A stretch of DNA of 64,000 nt from assembly GCF_049705945.1 (NCBI RefSeq), contig NZ_JBNAMV010000004.1, positions 1,860,001 to 1,924,000 of the forward strand. Direction: 5' to 3'. Position numbers and translations under genes: made by a program. Under the pieces are notes generated by a model, which was not told where the DNA came from, searched no databases, and saw nothing but the letters and a program-made list of their open reading frames with translations. Of this stretch, positions 15,714-25,014 are shown one piece after another (position 1 is the stretch's first letter; each line of letters begins with the position of its first letter). The stretch is from Salarchaeum japonicum_A (GTDB lineage Archaea; Halobacteriota; Halobacteria; Halobacteriales; Halobacteriaceae).

Positions 15714-17980
15714 AACTCACGGTCAAACCCCTCAAGCAGAAGGACGCCGGCCGTGGACTGGCCGCCATCGACCGACAGTCGATGCAGGAACTCGGCCTCG
15801 AAAACGGCGACTACATCGTCATCAGCGGGAAGGACTCCGGGCGCGCCGTCGCGCGCGTCTGGCCCGGCTACCCCGAGGACGACGGACAGGGCGTCGCGCG
15901 CATCGACGGCCGCCTCCGGCAGGAGGCCGACGTGGGCATCGACGACAAGGTCTCCGTGGAGAAGGCGGACATCAAGCCCGCCGGCGCCATCACGGTCGCA
16001 CTCCCGCAGAACCTCCGCGTTCGCGGCGACATCTCCCCGATGGTCCGCGACCGCCTGAGCGGCCGCCCCGTCACCGCCGGGCAGACCGTCCACATCAGCT
16101 TCGGGTTCGGCGGCCTCGGGTCGTCGAGCGGCCAGAAGATTCCCGTGAAAATCGCGGAGACGGAGCCGGAGGGAACCGTCGTCGTCACGGATTCGAGCGA
16201 GATTCAGCTCTCCGAGCGGCCCGCCGAGGAGATTCAGACCGGCGGCGAGGAGTCCGGTGACGCCACGCCGAACGTCGCGTACGAGGACATCGGCGGCCTG
16301 GACAACGAACTCGAACAGGTTCGGGAGATGATCGAACTCCCGATGCGTCACCCCGAGCTCTTCCAGCAGCTCGGCATCGACCCGCCGAAGGGCGTGCTCC
16401 TGCACGGCCCGCCCGGCACCGGGAAGACACTCATCGCGAAAGCCGTCGCGAACGAAATCGACGCGCACTTCGAGACCATCTCGGGCCCCGAAATCATGTC
16501 GAAGTACTACGGGGAGTCCGAGGAACAACTGCGCGAAGTGTTCGACGAGGCGGAGGAGAACACGCCCGCCATCATCTTCATCGACGAGATAGACAGCATC
16601 GCGCCGAAGCGCGGTGAGACGAGCGGGGACGTGGAGCGCCGCGTCGTCGCCCAGCTCCTCAGCCTGATGGACGGCCTGGAGGAACGCGGCGACGTGACGG
16701 TCATCGCGGCGACCAACCGCGTGGACGCCATCGACCCCGCGCTCCGCCGCGGCGGCCGGTTCGACCGCGAAATCGAAATCGGCGTCCCGGACAAGGACGG
16801 CCGGAAAGAGATTCTGCAGGTGCACACGCGCGGCATGCCGCTCGCCGAGGGTATCGACCTCGACGAGTACGCGGACAACACGCACGGGTTCGTCGGCGCG
16901 GACATCGAATCACTCGCGAAGGAGTCCGCGATGAACGCGCTCCGCCGCGTGCGCCCCCAGATCGACCTCGAATCCGAGGAAATCGACGCGGAAGTTCTCG
17001 AATCCATCCAGGTCACCGAGTCCGACATGAAGGACGCCCTGAAGGGCATCGAACCGTCCGCGCTCCGCGAGGTCTTCGTCGAGGTGCCGGACGTGACCTG
17101 GGAGAGCGTCGGCGGCCTCGAAGACACCAAGGAACGCCTGCGCGAGACCATCCAGTGGCCGCTCGACTACCCCGAGGTGTTCGAGTCGATGGACCTCGAC
17201 TCCGCGAAGGGCGTCCTGCTCTACGGGCCGCCTGGCACGGGGAAGACGCTGCTCGCGAAAGCGGTGGCGAACGAGGCGAACTCGAACTTCATCTCCGTGA
17301 AGGGCCCCGAACTCCTCAACAAGTACGTCGGGGAGTCCGAGAAGGGCGTGCGCGAGGTGTTCGAGAAGGCGCGGTCGAACGCACCGACCGTGGTGTTCTT
17401 CGACGAAATCGACTCCATCGCGGGCCAGCGCGGCGGGAACATGAGCGACTCCGGCGTCGGCGAACGCGTCGTCAGCCAACTCCTCACCGAACTCGATGGT
17501 ATCGAGGAACTGGAGGATGTGATTGTGGTCGCGACGACGAACCGCCCCGACCTCATCGACTCCGCGCTCCTGCGCCCCGGCCGGCTCGACCGTCACGTCC
17601 ACGTTCCCGTGCCGGACGAGGACGCGCGCCGCGCCATCCTCTCGGTGCACACGCGCGACAAGCCGCTCGCGGACGACGTGGACCTCGACGAGGTCGCCGC
17701 GCGCACCGACGGCTTCGTCGGCGCTGACCTCGAAGCGCTCGCCCGGGAGGCGACGATGAACGCCACCCGCGAGTTCGTGAACTCCGTCAGCCCCGAGGAG
17801 GCCGTTGAGAGCGTCGGGAACGTCCGCGTCACGATGCAGCACTTCGACGACGCGCTCGACGAGGTCGGCCCGAGCGTGGACGAGGACGTCCGCGAGCAGT
17901 ACGACGAAATCGAACAGCGCTTCGAGAAGGCCGAGAGCCCCGAAGAGGAGGCGTTCGCGAGCGGGCACGCCTTCCAATAA
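15710..17980 (+). CDS. cdc48: AAA+ ATPase CDC48/VAT (p97)
   Basis: 756 residues. An N domain (residues 1-190, double-psi barrel and beta-clam) is followed by two AAA modules, each with Walker A GPPGTGKT and Walker B FIDEIDSIA or FFDEIDSIA, and by arginine-finger segments. It forms a hexamer that unfolds proteins for degradation or remodels complexes. The acidic C terminus ends HAFQ. Haloarchaeal Cdc48 probably feeds the 20S proteasome, whose alpha subunit is encoded at 56.3 kb. Confidence 0.97.
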   Translation: MKLTVKPLKQKDAGRGLAAIDRQSMQELGLENGDYIVISGKDSGRAVARVWPGYPEDDGQGVARIDGRLRQEADVGIDDKVSVEKADIKPAGAITVALPQNLRVRGDISPMVRDRLSGRPVTAGQTVHISFGFGGLGSSSGQKIPVKIAETEPEGTVVVTDSSEIQLSERPAEEIQTGGEESGDATPNVAYEDIGGLDNELEQVREMIELPMRHPELFQQLGIDPPKGVLLHGPPGTGKTLIAKAVANEIDAHFETISGPEIMSKYYGESEEQLREVFDEAEENTPAIIFIDEIDSIAPKRGETSGDVERRVVAQLLSLMDGLEERGDVTVIAATNRVDAIDPALRRGGRFDREIEIGVPDKDGRKEILQVHTRGMPLAEGIDLDEYADNTHGFVGADIESLAKESAMNALRRVRPQIDLESEEIDAEVLESIQVTESDMKDALKGIEPSALREVFVEVPDVTWESVGGLEDTKERLRETIQWPLDYPEVFESMDLDSAKGVLLYGPPGTGKTLLAKAVANEANSNFISVKGPELLNKYVGESEKGVREVFEKARSNAPTVVFFDEIDSIAGQRGGNMSDSGVGERVVSQLLTELDGIEELEDVIVVATTNRPDLIDSALLRPGRLDRHVHVPVPDEDARRAILSVHTRDKPLADDVDLDEVAARTDGFVGADLEALAREATMNATREFVNSVSPEEAVESVGNVRVTMQHFDDALDEVGPSVDEDVREQYDEIEQRFEKAESPEEEAFASGHAFQ

Positions 17981-18004
17981 GCGCGTTCTCGATTTTTCGA
18001 AGGC

Positions 18005-18010
18005 CGTAAG
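18005..18010 (+). promoter_or_regulatory. TATA-like box of thiI
   Basis: CGTAAG ends 24 bases before the ATG at 18035. It is a weak match. Confidence 0.45.
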
Positions 18011-18034
18011 GCGTCTCCCTGACTAGGGCGTGGT

Positions 18035-19207
18035 ATGATTCCTCCCGGTGCGGACACCGTGCTCGTGCGACACGGGGACGTCGGCTCGAAGTCCGCGAAG
18101 GTGCAGTCCGACATGGAGCGCGTGCTCCGGGAGAACCTCGAACGCACGCTCGACGCCCGCGACATCGACGCGTCCGTGGACGTGCGGTGGGCGCGGATTT
18201 TCGCGCGCGGCGACGACGTGGACGCGATAGCGGACGCCGCCACGGACGTGTTCGGCGTCGTCTCCGCCAGCCCATGTCTCGTGGTCGACCCGACGATGCG
18301 TGGCATCCGGCGCGCGCTCGCGAACACCGCCCGGGAACACTACGACGGCGGCGCGTTCGCGGTCGAGGCGCGTCGCGCGGGCAGCCACGACTTCACGAGC
18401 CAGGACATCGGCCGGGACGGCGGGGAAGCCGTCTGGGAGGCCGTGGAGGGCGACTTCCAGCCGGAAGTCGACTTGGACGACCCCGACGTGACGTTCTTCG
18501 TCGAGTGCCGGAACGACGCGGCCTACGTCTTCCTGGAAAAACGCCCGGGACCGGGCGGACTTCCACTGGGGACGCAACGCCCGCTCGTTGCGTTGGTATC
18601 GGGCGGCATCGACTCGCCGGTCGCGGCGTACGAAGTGATGAAACGTGGGTCGCCCATCGTTCCGCTATATCTCGACCTCGGCCCGTACGGCGGCCCCGAC
18701 CACGAGGCGCGCGCCGTCGAGACCGTTCGACGGCTCGCCACGTACGCGTCCGGCCGCGACCTCACCGTCCACAAGGTCCCCGCCGGTCCCGCCGTCAAGC
18801 GCGTCGTGGACGCGACGGGCGCGGAGCGAATGCTCGTCTACCGCCGACTGATGTACCGCATCGCCGAAGCGGTCGCGGACGAAGAGAGCGCGGTCGGCAT
18901 CGTCACCGGGGAAGCGCTCGGCCAGAAGTCGAGTCAGACCGCCGCGAACTTCGCCGCCGTGGACGACGCCACCACGCTCCCGATTCACCGACCGCTGTTC
19001 ACGCGGGACAAACAGGACATCGTCTCGCAAGCCCGGAAGGTCGGGACGTTCGACACCGCCACCGTCGACACCGGCTGTAACCGCATCGCCCCCGACTACC
19101 CCGAGACGAACGCCGACCCCGCGGCCGTGCGCGCCGCCGTCCCCGACGACCTCACCGAACTCATCGAAGAAGCAGTCGCCGACCGCGACCGCGTGGAGGT
19201 AGCATGA
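18035..19207 (+). CDS. thiI: tRNA 4-thiouridine synthetase ThiI
   Basis: 390 residues. A ferredoxin-like and THUMP region (about 5-170) binds tRNA, and the PP-loop SGGIDSP at 189-195 adenylates U8. There is no C-terminal rhodanese domain with its sulfur-carrying cysteine, as is usual for archaeal ThiI; sulfur must come from another donor. It also may serve thiazole synthesis. The stop overlaps the next gene by four bases, so the two are probably one transcript. Confidence 0.95.
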   Translation: MIPPGADTVLVRHGDVGSKSAKVQSDMERVLRENLERTLDARDIDASVDVRWARIFARGDDVDAIADAATDVFGVVSASPCLVVDPTMRGIRRALANTAREHYDGGAFAVEARRAGSHDFTSQDIGRDGGEAVWEAVEGDFQPEVDLDDPDVTFFVECRNDAAYVFLEKRPGPGGLPLGTQRPLVALVSGGIDSPVAAYEVMKRGSPIVPLYLDLGPYGGPDHEARAVETVRRLATYASGRDLTVHKVPAGPAVKRVVDATGAERMLVYRRLMYRIAEAVADEESAVGIVTGEALGQKSSQTAANFAAVDDATTLPIHRPLFTRDKQDIVSQARKVGTFDTATVDTGCNRIAPDYPETNADPAAVRAAVPDDLTELIEEAVADRDRVEVA

Positions 19208-19653
19208 CCAGGGTCTGCCTCGTCGAAGACGATGACTCCAGCCTCCCCCTCGACCTCTACGGCTACGACACCGCCCGCCGCGCGCTCGCAACCTACGACC
19301 TCACCGAACCTTGGGACAACACCATCGTCCTCGACACCGTCAGCCTCGGCGCGGCCGTCAGCCTCCTCAACGACCTCAACTGGTACCTCGCCCGCCTCAC
19401 CAGCGACGCCTTCATCCAAGACCCCAGCGTCAGCCGCCACGAATGGCTCTCCCGCCCCCTCGCCCGCGAAATCCGGGACGGCAACCACGACCCCGACGAC
19501 CCCATCAACCGCCTCCGCGTCTACGGCGTCGACAACGGCCGCCTCACCGACCCCACCTACGTCCTCCGCGGCAGCGGCGGCGACGGCGACTACGAACGAA
19601 GCGAATACGACGACACCGTCGTCGTCCGCGTGACACAGGACGAGTTCTTCTGA
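19204..19653 (+). CDS. Haloarchaeal protein following thiI (DUF5804 type)
   Basis: 149 residues, no signal or membrane helix. It begins MTRVCLVEDDDSSLPLDLYG and contains a central alpha-helical DTVSLGAAVSLLNDLNWYLAR. I recall the family as DUF5804; function unknown. It overlaps thiI by four bases and is directly followed by the palindromic cluster. A link to tRNA thiolation is possible only by association. Codon use is heavily C-ending, like its neighbours. Confidence 0.75.
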   Translation: MTRVCLVEDDDSSLPLDLYGYDTARRALATYDLTEPWDNTIVLDTVSLGAAVSLLNDLNWYLARLTSDAFIQDPSVSRHEWLSRPLAREIRDGNHDPDDPINRLRVYGVDNGRLTDPTYVLRGSGGDGDYERSEYDDTVVVRVTQDEFF

Positions 19654-19659
19654 CCCACC

Positions 19660-19985
19660 TTTTACGCTGCGCGCCGGCATCGCCGGCGCTCGGCAAAAGC
19701 TGGACCAAAAGCCGTCGTCACCCCCTCCGGGGGTTCCTCGGCCCGCGCTTCGCGCGGCGAATCTCTGCGCTCGGGCTCTCCGAGCCGCTCGCTTGAGAAT
19801 GCTCTAACTATGTTTTCTCAGTTCTCTACAAGCGTTCGGCAACCGAGCGTTAACGAGACGCAAAGCGTCTCGTTCACCAACCAGAAACCACTGGTTTCTG
19901 GCTATATAGCGAGCAGCAACGCTTCTCGCGAGTAGTGAAGGTTTTTACTCAAGCGGTCGCCGAAGGCGACCCGTAGAGCAAAAAA
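19660..19985. repeat. Large palindromic element cluster between two convergent genes
   Basis: At least eight inverted repeats in 330 bp, filling the gap between the thiI operon and cysK. Stems with exact three-base loops: 19671-19689 (loop ATC), 19720-19734 (TCC), 19743-19757 (TTC), 19833-19849 (CAA), 19852-19874 (10 perfect pairs, AAA), 19881-19901 (9 perfect pairs, ACT) and 19955-19971 (GAA). One at 19762-19780 has a five-base loop. The last lies inside an outer stem GGTTTTTACTC...GAGCAAAAAACC and is an inverted copy of the core found at 15.0 and 40.2 kb. No gene is seen here. Confidence 0.82.
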
Positions 19986-19987
19986 CC

Positions 19988-20998
19988 TCAATCAAAGGTT
20001 CCCGCCGAGAGGTAGCGTTCGCCGGAGTCGGGGAGGATGGTGACGACGAGCGGGCAGTCGTCGTAGTCCTGGCCGCCGTCGGACACCGCTTGGTGTGTTT
20101 GGGTGTCGTCGGCGAGCGCGGCGGGTGGTTCGGGGCAGTCGAGTTCGGGTTGGGCGAGGCGTTCGGCGACGCGGGTGGCGGCGATGGACGCCGCGCCGCT
20201 GGACTGTCCGACGAGGATGCCTTCCTCGCGGGCGAGCCTGCGGCATTCGGCTTCGGCGTCCTCCAACGCGACGGTTTCGACGGTGTCGAGAAGGTCGGTG
20301 TCGAGAAGGTCGCTGACGAATCCCGGGCCCATGCCCTGGTAGTCGTCGGGGCCGGGTTCGCCCGTGGTGAGCACGGGGTTCTCCGCGGGTTCGACGCCGA
20401 CGACCTCCATGTCGGGGTACGCTTCGAGGAGTCGCGTGGCGGTACCGGTTATCGTCCCGCCGGTGCCGATGGCGGCGACGAGCGCGTCGACCTCGCGGCC
20501 GTCGACCTGCTCGATGATTTCCTCGGCGGTGGTGCGGTAGTGCGCGCGGGGGTTGGCTTCGTTCTCGAACTGACTGACGAGGTAGGTGTCGGGGTTCTCG
20601 CGCGCCATCTCGGCGGCGCGGTCGTTCGCGTCCGTCATCTCGCCCGCGACGAGTTCGAGGTCCACGCCGTACGCGCGGAGGAGTCGGCGGCGTTCCTCGG
20701 ACTTCGAGTCGGGCATGACGATGGTGAGGTCGTAGCCGCGTGCGGCGCACACCACTGCGAGGCCGATGCCGGTGTTCCCACTGGTCGCCTCGACGAGGCG
20801 GTCGCCCGGGCGGATGTCGCCGGTTTCCTCGGCGGCGCGAACCATCTCGCGCGCGGGCCGGTCCTTCGCGGACCCGCCGGGGTTGAAGGATTCGACCTTC
20901 GCGGCGACGGTCGCACCCTCGGGCGACGACAGGCGAACCAGCGGCGTGCCGATGGTGTCGAGGATGCTGTCTTTCACTACCTTCTCTAACGCGCCCAT
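19988..20998 (-). CDS. cysK: PLP-dependent cysteine synthase family protein
   Basis: 336 residues from the ATG at 20998. PLP-binding K45 lies in NPGGSAKDRPA, the phosphate/substrate loop TSGNTG at 72-77, and the glycine-rich GTGGTITG cup is present. It makes cysteine from O-acetylserine or O-phosphoserine and sulfide, or may act as a cystathionine beta-synthase-type enzyme: CysK and CBS cannot be told apart from this alone, since there is no CBS-pair domain. An odd acidic Pro/Ala-rich insert (about residues 285-310) lies near the C terminus. The reading frame is open far upstream, but that extension is antisense to two real genes. Confidence 0.9.
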   Translation of the reverse strand: MGALEKVVKDSILDTIGTPLVRLSSPEGATVAAKVESFNPGGSAKDRPAREMVRAAEETGDIRPGDRLVEATSGNTGIGLAVVCAARGYDLTIVMPDSKSEERRRLLRAYGVDLELVAGEMTDANDRAAEMARENPDTYLVSQFENEANPRAHYRTTAEEIIEQVDGREVDALVAAIGTGGTITGTATRLLEAYPDMEVVGVEPAENPVLTTGEPGPDDYQGMGPGFVSDLLDTDLLDTVETVALEDAEAECRRLAREEGILVGQSSGAASIAATRVAERLAQPELDCPEPPAALADDTQTHQAVSDGGQDYDDCPLVVTILPDSGERYLSAGTFD

Positions 20999-21044
20999 TC
21001 CTAAACACGTACTGGACGCCGGCAGGGAGTGCCGGGACGCACCC

Positions 21045-21050
21045 GTTAAG
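21045..21050 (+). promoter_or_regulatory. TATA-like box of the thioredoxin gene
   Basis: GTTAAG ends 24 bases before the ATG at 21075. Confidence 0.5.
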
Positions 21051-21074
21051 CGTCCCGAGCGCGTACATCGGGGC

Positions 21075-21458
21075 ATGACGCTCGACTGCATGACGCCGAA
21101 CCCCGAGTGGGACGAGGACGCCCACGAGGACGCCGTGAAGACGCTCGCGTCGCTCGACGACTCCACGCACTTTCGCGTGTGGGGCGCGGACTGGTGTCCG
21201 GACTGCACCGGCCAACTCCCCGACTTCGCGGCGGCGCTCGCCGCCGCCGACGTGTCCGACGACCGCGTCTCCGCGTATCCCGTGGAGCGCGAGAACGGCG
21301 TGAAGACCGGCGAGAAGATGACCGAGTACGAAGTCTCCCTCATCCCTACCGTGCTGGTGGAGGACGCGGACGGCGACGAACTCGCGCGGTTCGTCGAGGA
21401 CGAAGACCAGCCCATCGCCGAGTTCCTCGCGAGCGAACTCCGCGCGATTACGGCCTGA
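21075..21458 (+). CDS. Thioredoxin-like protein with CPDC active site
   Basis: 127 residues. The redox motif is WCPDC, and the cis-proline lies in SLIPTVLV, so the fold is thioredoxin. CPDC is unusual compared with the CGPC of classic thioredoxins and resembles the Trx-like proteins of the TlpA/YbbN neighbourhood. No signal peptide: cytoplasmic. It is convergent with the DUF255 gene, itself a thioredoxin-fold protein, overlapping by 11 bases. Confidence 0.88.
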   Translation: MTLDCMTPNPEWDEDAHEDAVKTLASLDDSTHFRVWGADWCPDCTGQLPDFAAALAAADVSDDRVSAYPVERENGVKTGEKMTEYEVSLIPTVLVEDADGDELARFVEDEDQPIAEFLASELRAITA

Positions 21459-23535
21459 ACTCCCCGATCCACTCCCCGATTTCTCCCGCGGTCGTGAGCG
21501 GCGGCGAGCACGCGCGCCGACACACGTACGCCGTCGGTCCGTCCGCGGCGGCCCGGCCCGCCCAAATCGACGGCGCGTCTGCGACACCGATGTCCTCCAG
21601 CCAGTCTCCGAGCGCGTCGTCCGTTGGGGGTCGCCGGGAGAGCAGTCGGTCCGGGAGGTAGGTGTCCGCGACCACCTGACGCCACTCTTCGGGTATCTGG
21701 TCGGCGGCGACGGTGAGTTCGAGGTGCCCGGTCTCGTGGGTGTCCGCGGCGAGCGCGAGCGACGCGTGAGAGAGCGGCGACTCCTGGATTTTCGCGCCCT
21801 GGGTTTCCAGCGCGCGCTCCGCTACCTCGCCGAACTCTTCGTCGGGGGCGAACGCGTCCAGCGCGAGCAGGGTCTCGCAGGCGACGCCGACGGGCGACGG
21901 CGTGGAGCGGTCCTCGGTCTCCTGCGGGCGCGCGAGCGGCGTGTCCGGGGTGCTGAAGTAGAGCGCGCCGGAGTCCGCGTCGAAGAACCGCTCGACGAGC
22001 GCGCGGGCGAGTGACAGCGCGAACGCGAGGTGGCGGTGGTCGCCCGTTGCCTCGTACGTCGTGAGCGCGCCGCGCGCGAGGAACGCGTAGTCGTCGAGGT
22101 AGCCCGACCCCGCGCGTTCGCCGTCGAGCCATCGTCGCGCGAGCACTCCATCTTCCGCGTCCCAGAGTTCCTCTCGCGCGAAGTCGAGCGCCGCGGCCGC
22201 GCGCTCACCGTACGAGTCGTCCAGCACCAGACCGGCCTCCGCGAACGCGCGTATCGCGAGACCGTTCCACGCCGCGATCACCTTCCCGTCGCGCGCGGGT
22301 CGCGTCCGCTCCTCGCGCGCCTCGAACGCCTGTTCGCGGGCGCGTTCGAGGCGTTCCTCGACCTCGGACTCCGAGAGGTCGTGGTCGTCCGCGAGTTCCC
22401 CAAGCGATGCGGTGCCGGTGAGAACCGTGTCGCCTTCGAAGTTCCCGGTCTCGGTGACGCCGTAGCGCTCCCGGAACAGCGCTGCGTCCCGGTCGTCCGC
22501 GACCGCGGCGTCCACCTCGGCGGGCGTCCAGACGTAGAACGACCCTTCCTCGTCCCCGCTCCGCGCGTCGAGGGTCGCGTAGAATCCTCGTCCGTCGCTC
22601 AGTTCGCGGTCGACGAACGCGAGCGTCTCGCGCGCCACGTCCGCGTACCGGTCGTCGCCCGTGACTTGGTGGGCGGCCGTGTAGGCGCGCGCGAGTTCGG
22701 CGTTGTCGTACAGCATCTTCTCGAAGTGCGGCACCGTCCAGTCACGGTCGACGCAGTACCGGTGGAACCCGCCGCCGACGTGGTCGCGGAGGCCGCCGTC
22801 CGCCATCGCGTCGAGCGCGTGCGTCGCCGTGTCGAGATAGGTCTGGTCGTCGGTGCGGTCGGCGGCGCGGAGGAGCGCGTGAATCCGGCCCGGCTGGGGG
22901 AACTTCTGACTCCCGCCCCAGCCGCCGTGGTCGTCGTCCGTGCGCTCGCGGGCCGCGTCCGCCACCGCGGTGAGCGCGTCGCTCCCGGGCGCGGACTCGA
23001 GCGGGTCGGGGACGTCTTCGAGTTCGCCGCGCACAGCCGCCGTCCACTGGTCGGCGCGCGCCTCGACCTCCTCGCGCTCCGTCCGCCACGACTCCGCGAT
23101 GTCGTCCAGAAGCTGGCGGAATCCGGGCTGGTTCCGGCTCGCGTCCGGCGGGAAGTACGTCCCGACGTAGAACGGCTGCAGGTCCGGCGTGAGCCAGACG
23201 GAGAGCGGCCAGCCTCCGCCGCCCCGGACGAGCTGGCAGACCGTCATGAACACGTCGTCCAGGTCGGGGCGCTCCTCCCGGTCGACTTTCACGGGCACGA
23301 ACTCCTCGTTCAGCGTCGCGGCGATGTCGGGGTTCGAGAAGGACTCCTCCTCCATCACGTGACACCAGTGGCAGGCCGAGTAGCCGATGGAGACGAACAG
23401 CGGGCGGTCGCGTTCTCGGGCGGCCTCGATGGCCGCGTCGTCCCACGGCTGCCAGTGCACCGGGTTGTCCGCGTGCTGGCGGAGGTACGGACTCCCCTCG
23501 CCGTCCAGTCGGTTCCGCGCGAGCGGGTCGCTCAT
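21448..23535 (-). CDS. DUF255/YyaL family protein (thioredoxin domain plus six-hairpin glycosidase-like domain)
   Basis: 695 residues from the ATG at 23535. The N-terminal 170 residues are a thioredoxin fold with the motif SACHWCHVM (C55, C58); the remainder is the alpha/alpha toroid seen in N-acylglucosamine epimerases. This matches the YyaL/SPATA20 family, often labelled N-acylglucosamine 2-epimerase-like, of unclear function. All typical signatures are present (NPVHWQPW near the start, VDREERPDLD, GGGGWPLSVWLTPD, HFEKMLYDNA). Length is normal. Confidence 0.92.
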   Translation of the reverse strand: MSDPLARNRLDGEGSPYLRQHADNPVHWQPWDDAAIEAARERDRPLFVSIGYSACHWCHVMEEESFSNPDIAATLNEEFVPVKVDREERPDLDDVFMTVCQLVRGGGGWPLSVWLTPDLQPFYVGTYFPPDASRNQPGFRQLLDDIAESWRTEREEVEARADQWTAAVRGELEDVPDPLESAPGSDALTAVADAARERTDDDHGGWGGSQKFPQPGRIHALLRAADRTDDQTYLDTATHALDAMADGGLRDHVGGGFHRYCVDRDWTVPHFEKMLYDNAELARAYTAAHQVTGDDRYADVARETLAFVDRELSDGRGFYATLDARSGDEEGSFYVWTPAEVDAAVADDRDAALFRERYGVTETGNFEGDTVLTGTASLGELADDHDLSESEVEERLERAREQAFEAREERTRPARDGKVIAAWNGLAIRAFAEAGLVLDDSYGERAAAALDFAREELWDAEDGVLARRWLDGERAGSGYLDDYAFLARGALTTYEATGDHRHLAFALSLARALVERFFDADSGALYFSTPDTPLARPQETEDRSTPSPVGVACETLLALDAFAPDEEFGEVAERALETQGAKIQESPLSHASLALAADTHETGHLELTVAADQIPEEWRQVVADTYLPDRLLSRRPPTDDALGDWLEDIGVADAPSIWAGRAAADGPTAYVCRRACSPPLTTAGEIGEWIGEFRP

Positions 23536-23620
23536 ACCACTCCTTGCGCGTCCGCCCGGAAAAACTCGGAGTTCGGGGATAGGCACGAACGCGCATACTC
23601 TCGCTCTCACTAAGAGCAAC

Positions 23621-23627
23621 CTTTACA
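23621..23627 (+). promoter_or_regulatory. TATA box of purD
   Basis: CTTTACA ends 24 bases before the ATG at 23652. Confidence 0.6.
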
Positions 23628-23651
23628 CTCCTTTGTTGGCTCTCGTCGGGT

Positions 23652-24938
23652 ATGACTGAGACCGTACTCCTCGTCGGCGGCGGCGGCCGCGAACACGCCG
23701 TCGCTCGCTCGCTCGCCCCGGACTGCGACCTCCACGCGTGCGCGAGCAACCGCAACCCCGGCATCGACGCGCTCGCCGAGTCGTTCGAGACGCTGGACGA
23801 AACCGACCCGGACGCGGTCGTCGCACGCGCCGAGTCCGTGGAGGCCGACCTCGCGGTCGTCGGGCCGGAGACACCGCTCGCCGCCGGCGTCGTGGACGCG
23901 CTCGAAGCCGCGGACGTGTACGCGTTCGGCCCCCGCGAGGCGGACGCCCGCATCGAGACGGACAAGGCGTTCCAGCGCGAGTTCATGCGCGACCACGACA
24001 TCCCGGGTTGTCCCGACTTCGAGACGTTCACCGACACGGAGGCGGCCTGCGATTACATCGACGCGTACGACGGCGACCTCGCCGTCAAGCCCGCGGGGCT
24101 CACCGGCGGGAAGGGCGTGAAAGTCACGGGCGACCAGGTCACCAAGGCGGAAGCGAAGGAGTACCTGCGCGCGGAGGACTACGAGCAAGTCGTCCTCGAG
24201 GAGCGGTTCGTCGGCGAGGAGTTCACGGTGCAGGCGTTCGTCGCGCACGGCGACGTGCGCCCCACGCCCGCCGTCCAAGACCACAAGCGGGCGTTCGAGG
24301 GCGACGAGGGTCCGAACACGGGCGGGATGGGGAGCTATTCGGACGCCGGGCGGACGCTCCCGTTCATGACCGCCGCGGACTACGACGACGCCGTGGCGGT
24401 TCTGGAGGCCGTCGTGGACGCGCTCCCGACGTACCGCGGCGTGCTCTACGGCCAGTTCATGCTCACCGCCGAGGGCGTGAAGGTCGTGGAGTTCAACGCG
24501 CGCTTCGGCGACCCCGAGGCGATGAACACGCTCCCGGTGATGGAGACGCCGTTCCTCGACGTGCTCACGGCCGCGCGAGACGGCGAACCCCTCCCCGACC
24601 TCGCGTTCGCGCCGACCGCCACCGTCTGCAAGTACGCCGTCCCCGCGGGCTACCCGACCGACCCCGAGGCCGGCGCGCGCGTCACCGTCACCGATGACTC
24701 CGTCGGCGAGGACGCAATCCTCTTCTACGCGAGCGTCGACGCCCGTGACGACGGCGTCTACACGACCACCTCCCGGAGTTTCGCCGTCGTCGGACTGGGC
24801 GACACCATCGCCGACGCGGAAGCCCGCGCGAGCGCCGCGCTCGCGGACGTGGGAGACGGCTTCCGCATCCGCGAGGACATTGGAACCGCCGCCCTCGTGC
24901 AGCGCCGCATCGACCACGTCGACAGCCTCCGCGACTAA
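23652..24938 (+). CDS. purD: Phosphoribosylamine-glycine ligase (GAR synthetase)
   Basis: 428 residues, normal length. ATP-dependent second step of purine synthesis. VGGGGREHAVA starts the N domain, the ATP-grasp domain runs from about 100 to 330 with KPAGLTGGKGV and VEFNARFGDPE, and a C-terminal barrel follows. PurD is single-domain here, not fused to AIRS or GART as in eukaryotes. The next gene is a ferritin-like protein with its own start region. Confidence 0.97.
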   Translation: MTETVLLVGGGGREHAVARSLAPDCDLHACASNRNPGIDALAESFETLDETDPDAVVARAESVEADLAVVGPETPLAAGVVDALEAADVYAFGPREADARIETDKAFQREFMRDHDIPGCPDFETFTDTEAACDYIDAYDGDLAVKPAGLTGGKGVKVTGDQVTKAEAKEYLRAEDYEQVVLEERFVGEEFTVQAFVAHGDVRPTPAVQDHKRAFEGDEGPNTGGMGSYSDAGRTLPFMTAADYDDAVAVLEAVVDALPTYRGVLYGQFMLTAEGVKVVEFNARFGDPEAMNTLPVMETPFLDVLTAARDGEPLPDLAFAPTATVCKYAVPAGYPTDPEAGARVTVTDDSVGEDAILFYASVDARDDGVYTTTSRSFAVVGLGDTIADAEARASAALADVGDGFRIREDIGTAALVQRRIDHVDSLRD

Positions 24939-25014
24939 CCGCGAGCAGGCGTCGCGGCCATCCGAGCGGGGTAGCGAGTAACCCTAAGTGTGTCGCGCGC
25001 GTCCTTTTTCTTGT

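Noticed and set aside
21000..22132. N-terminal extension of cysteine synthase
   Set aside because: The frame is open far upstream, but this lies over two clearly coding genes, and the family start matches the ATG at 20998.
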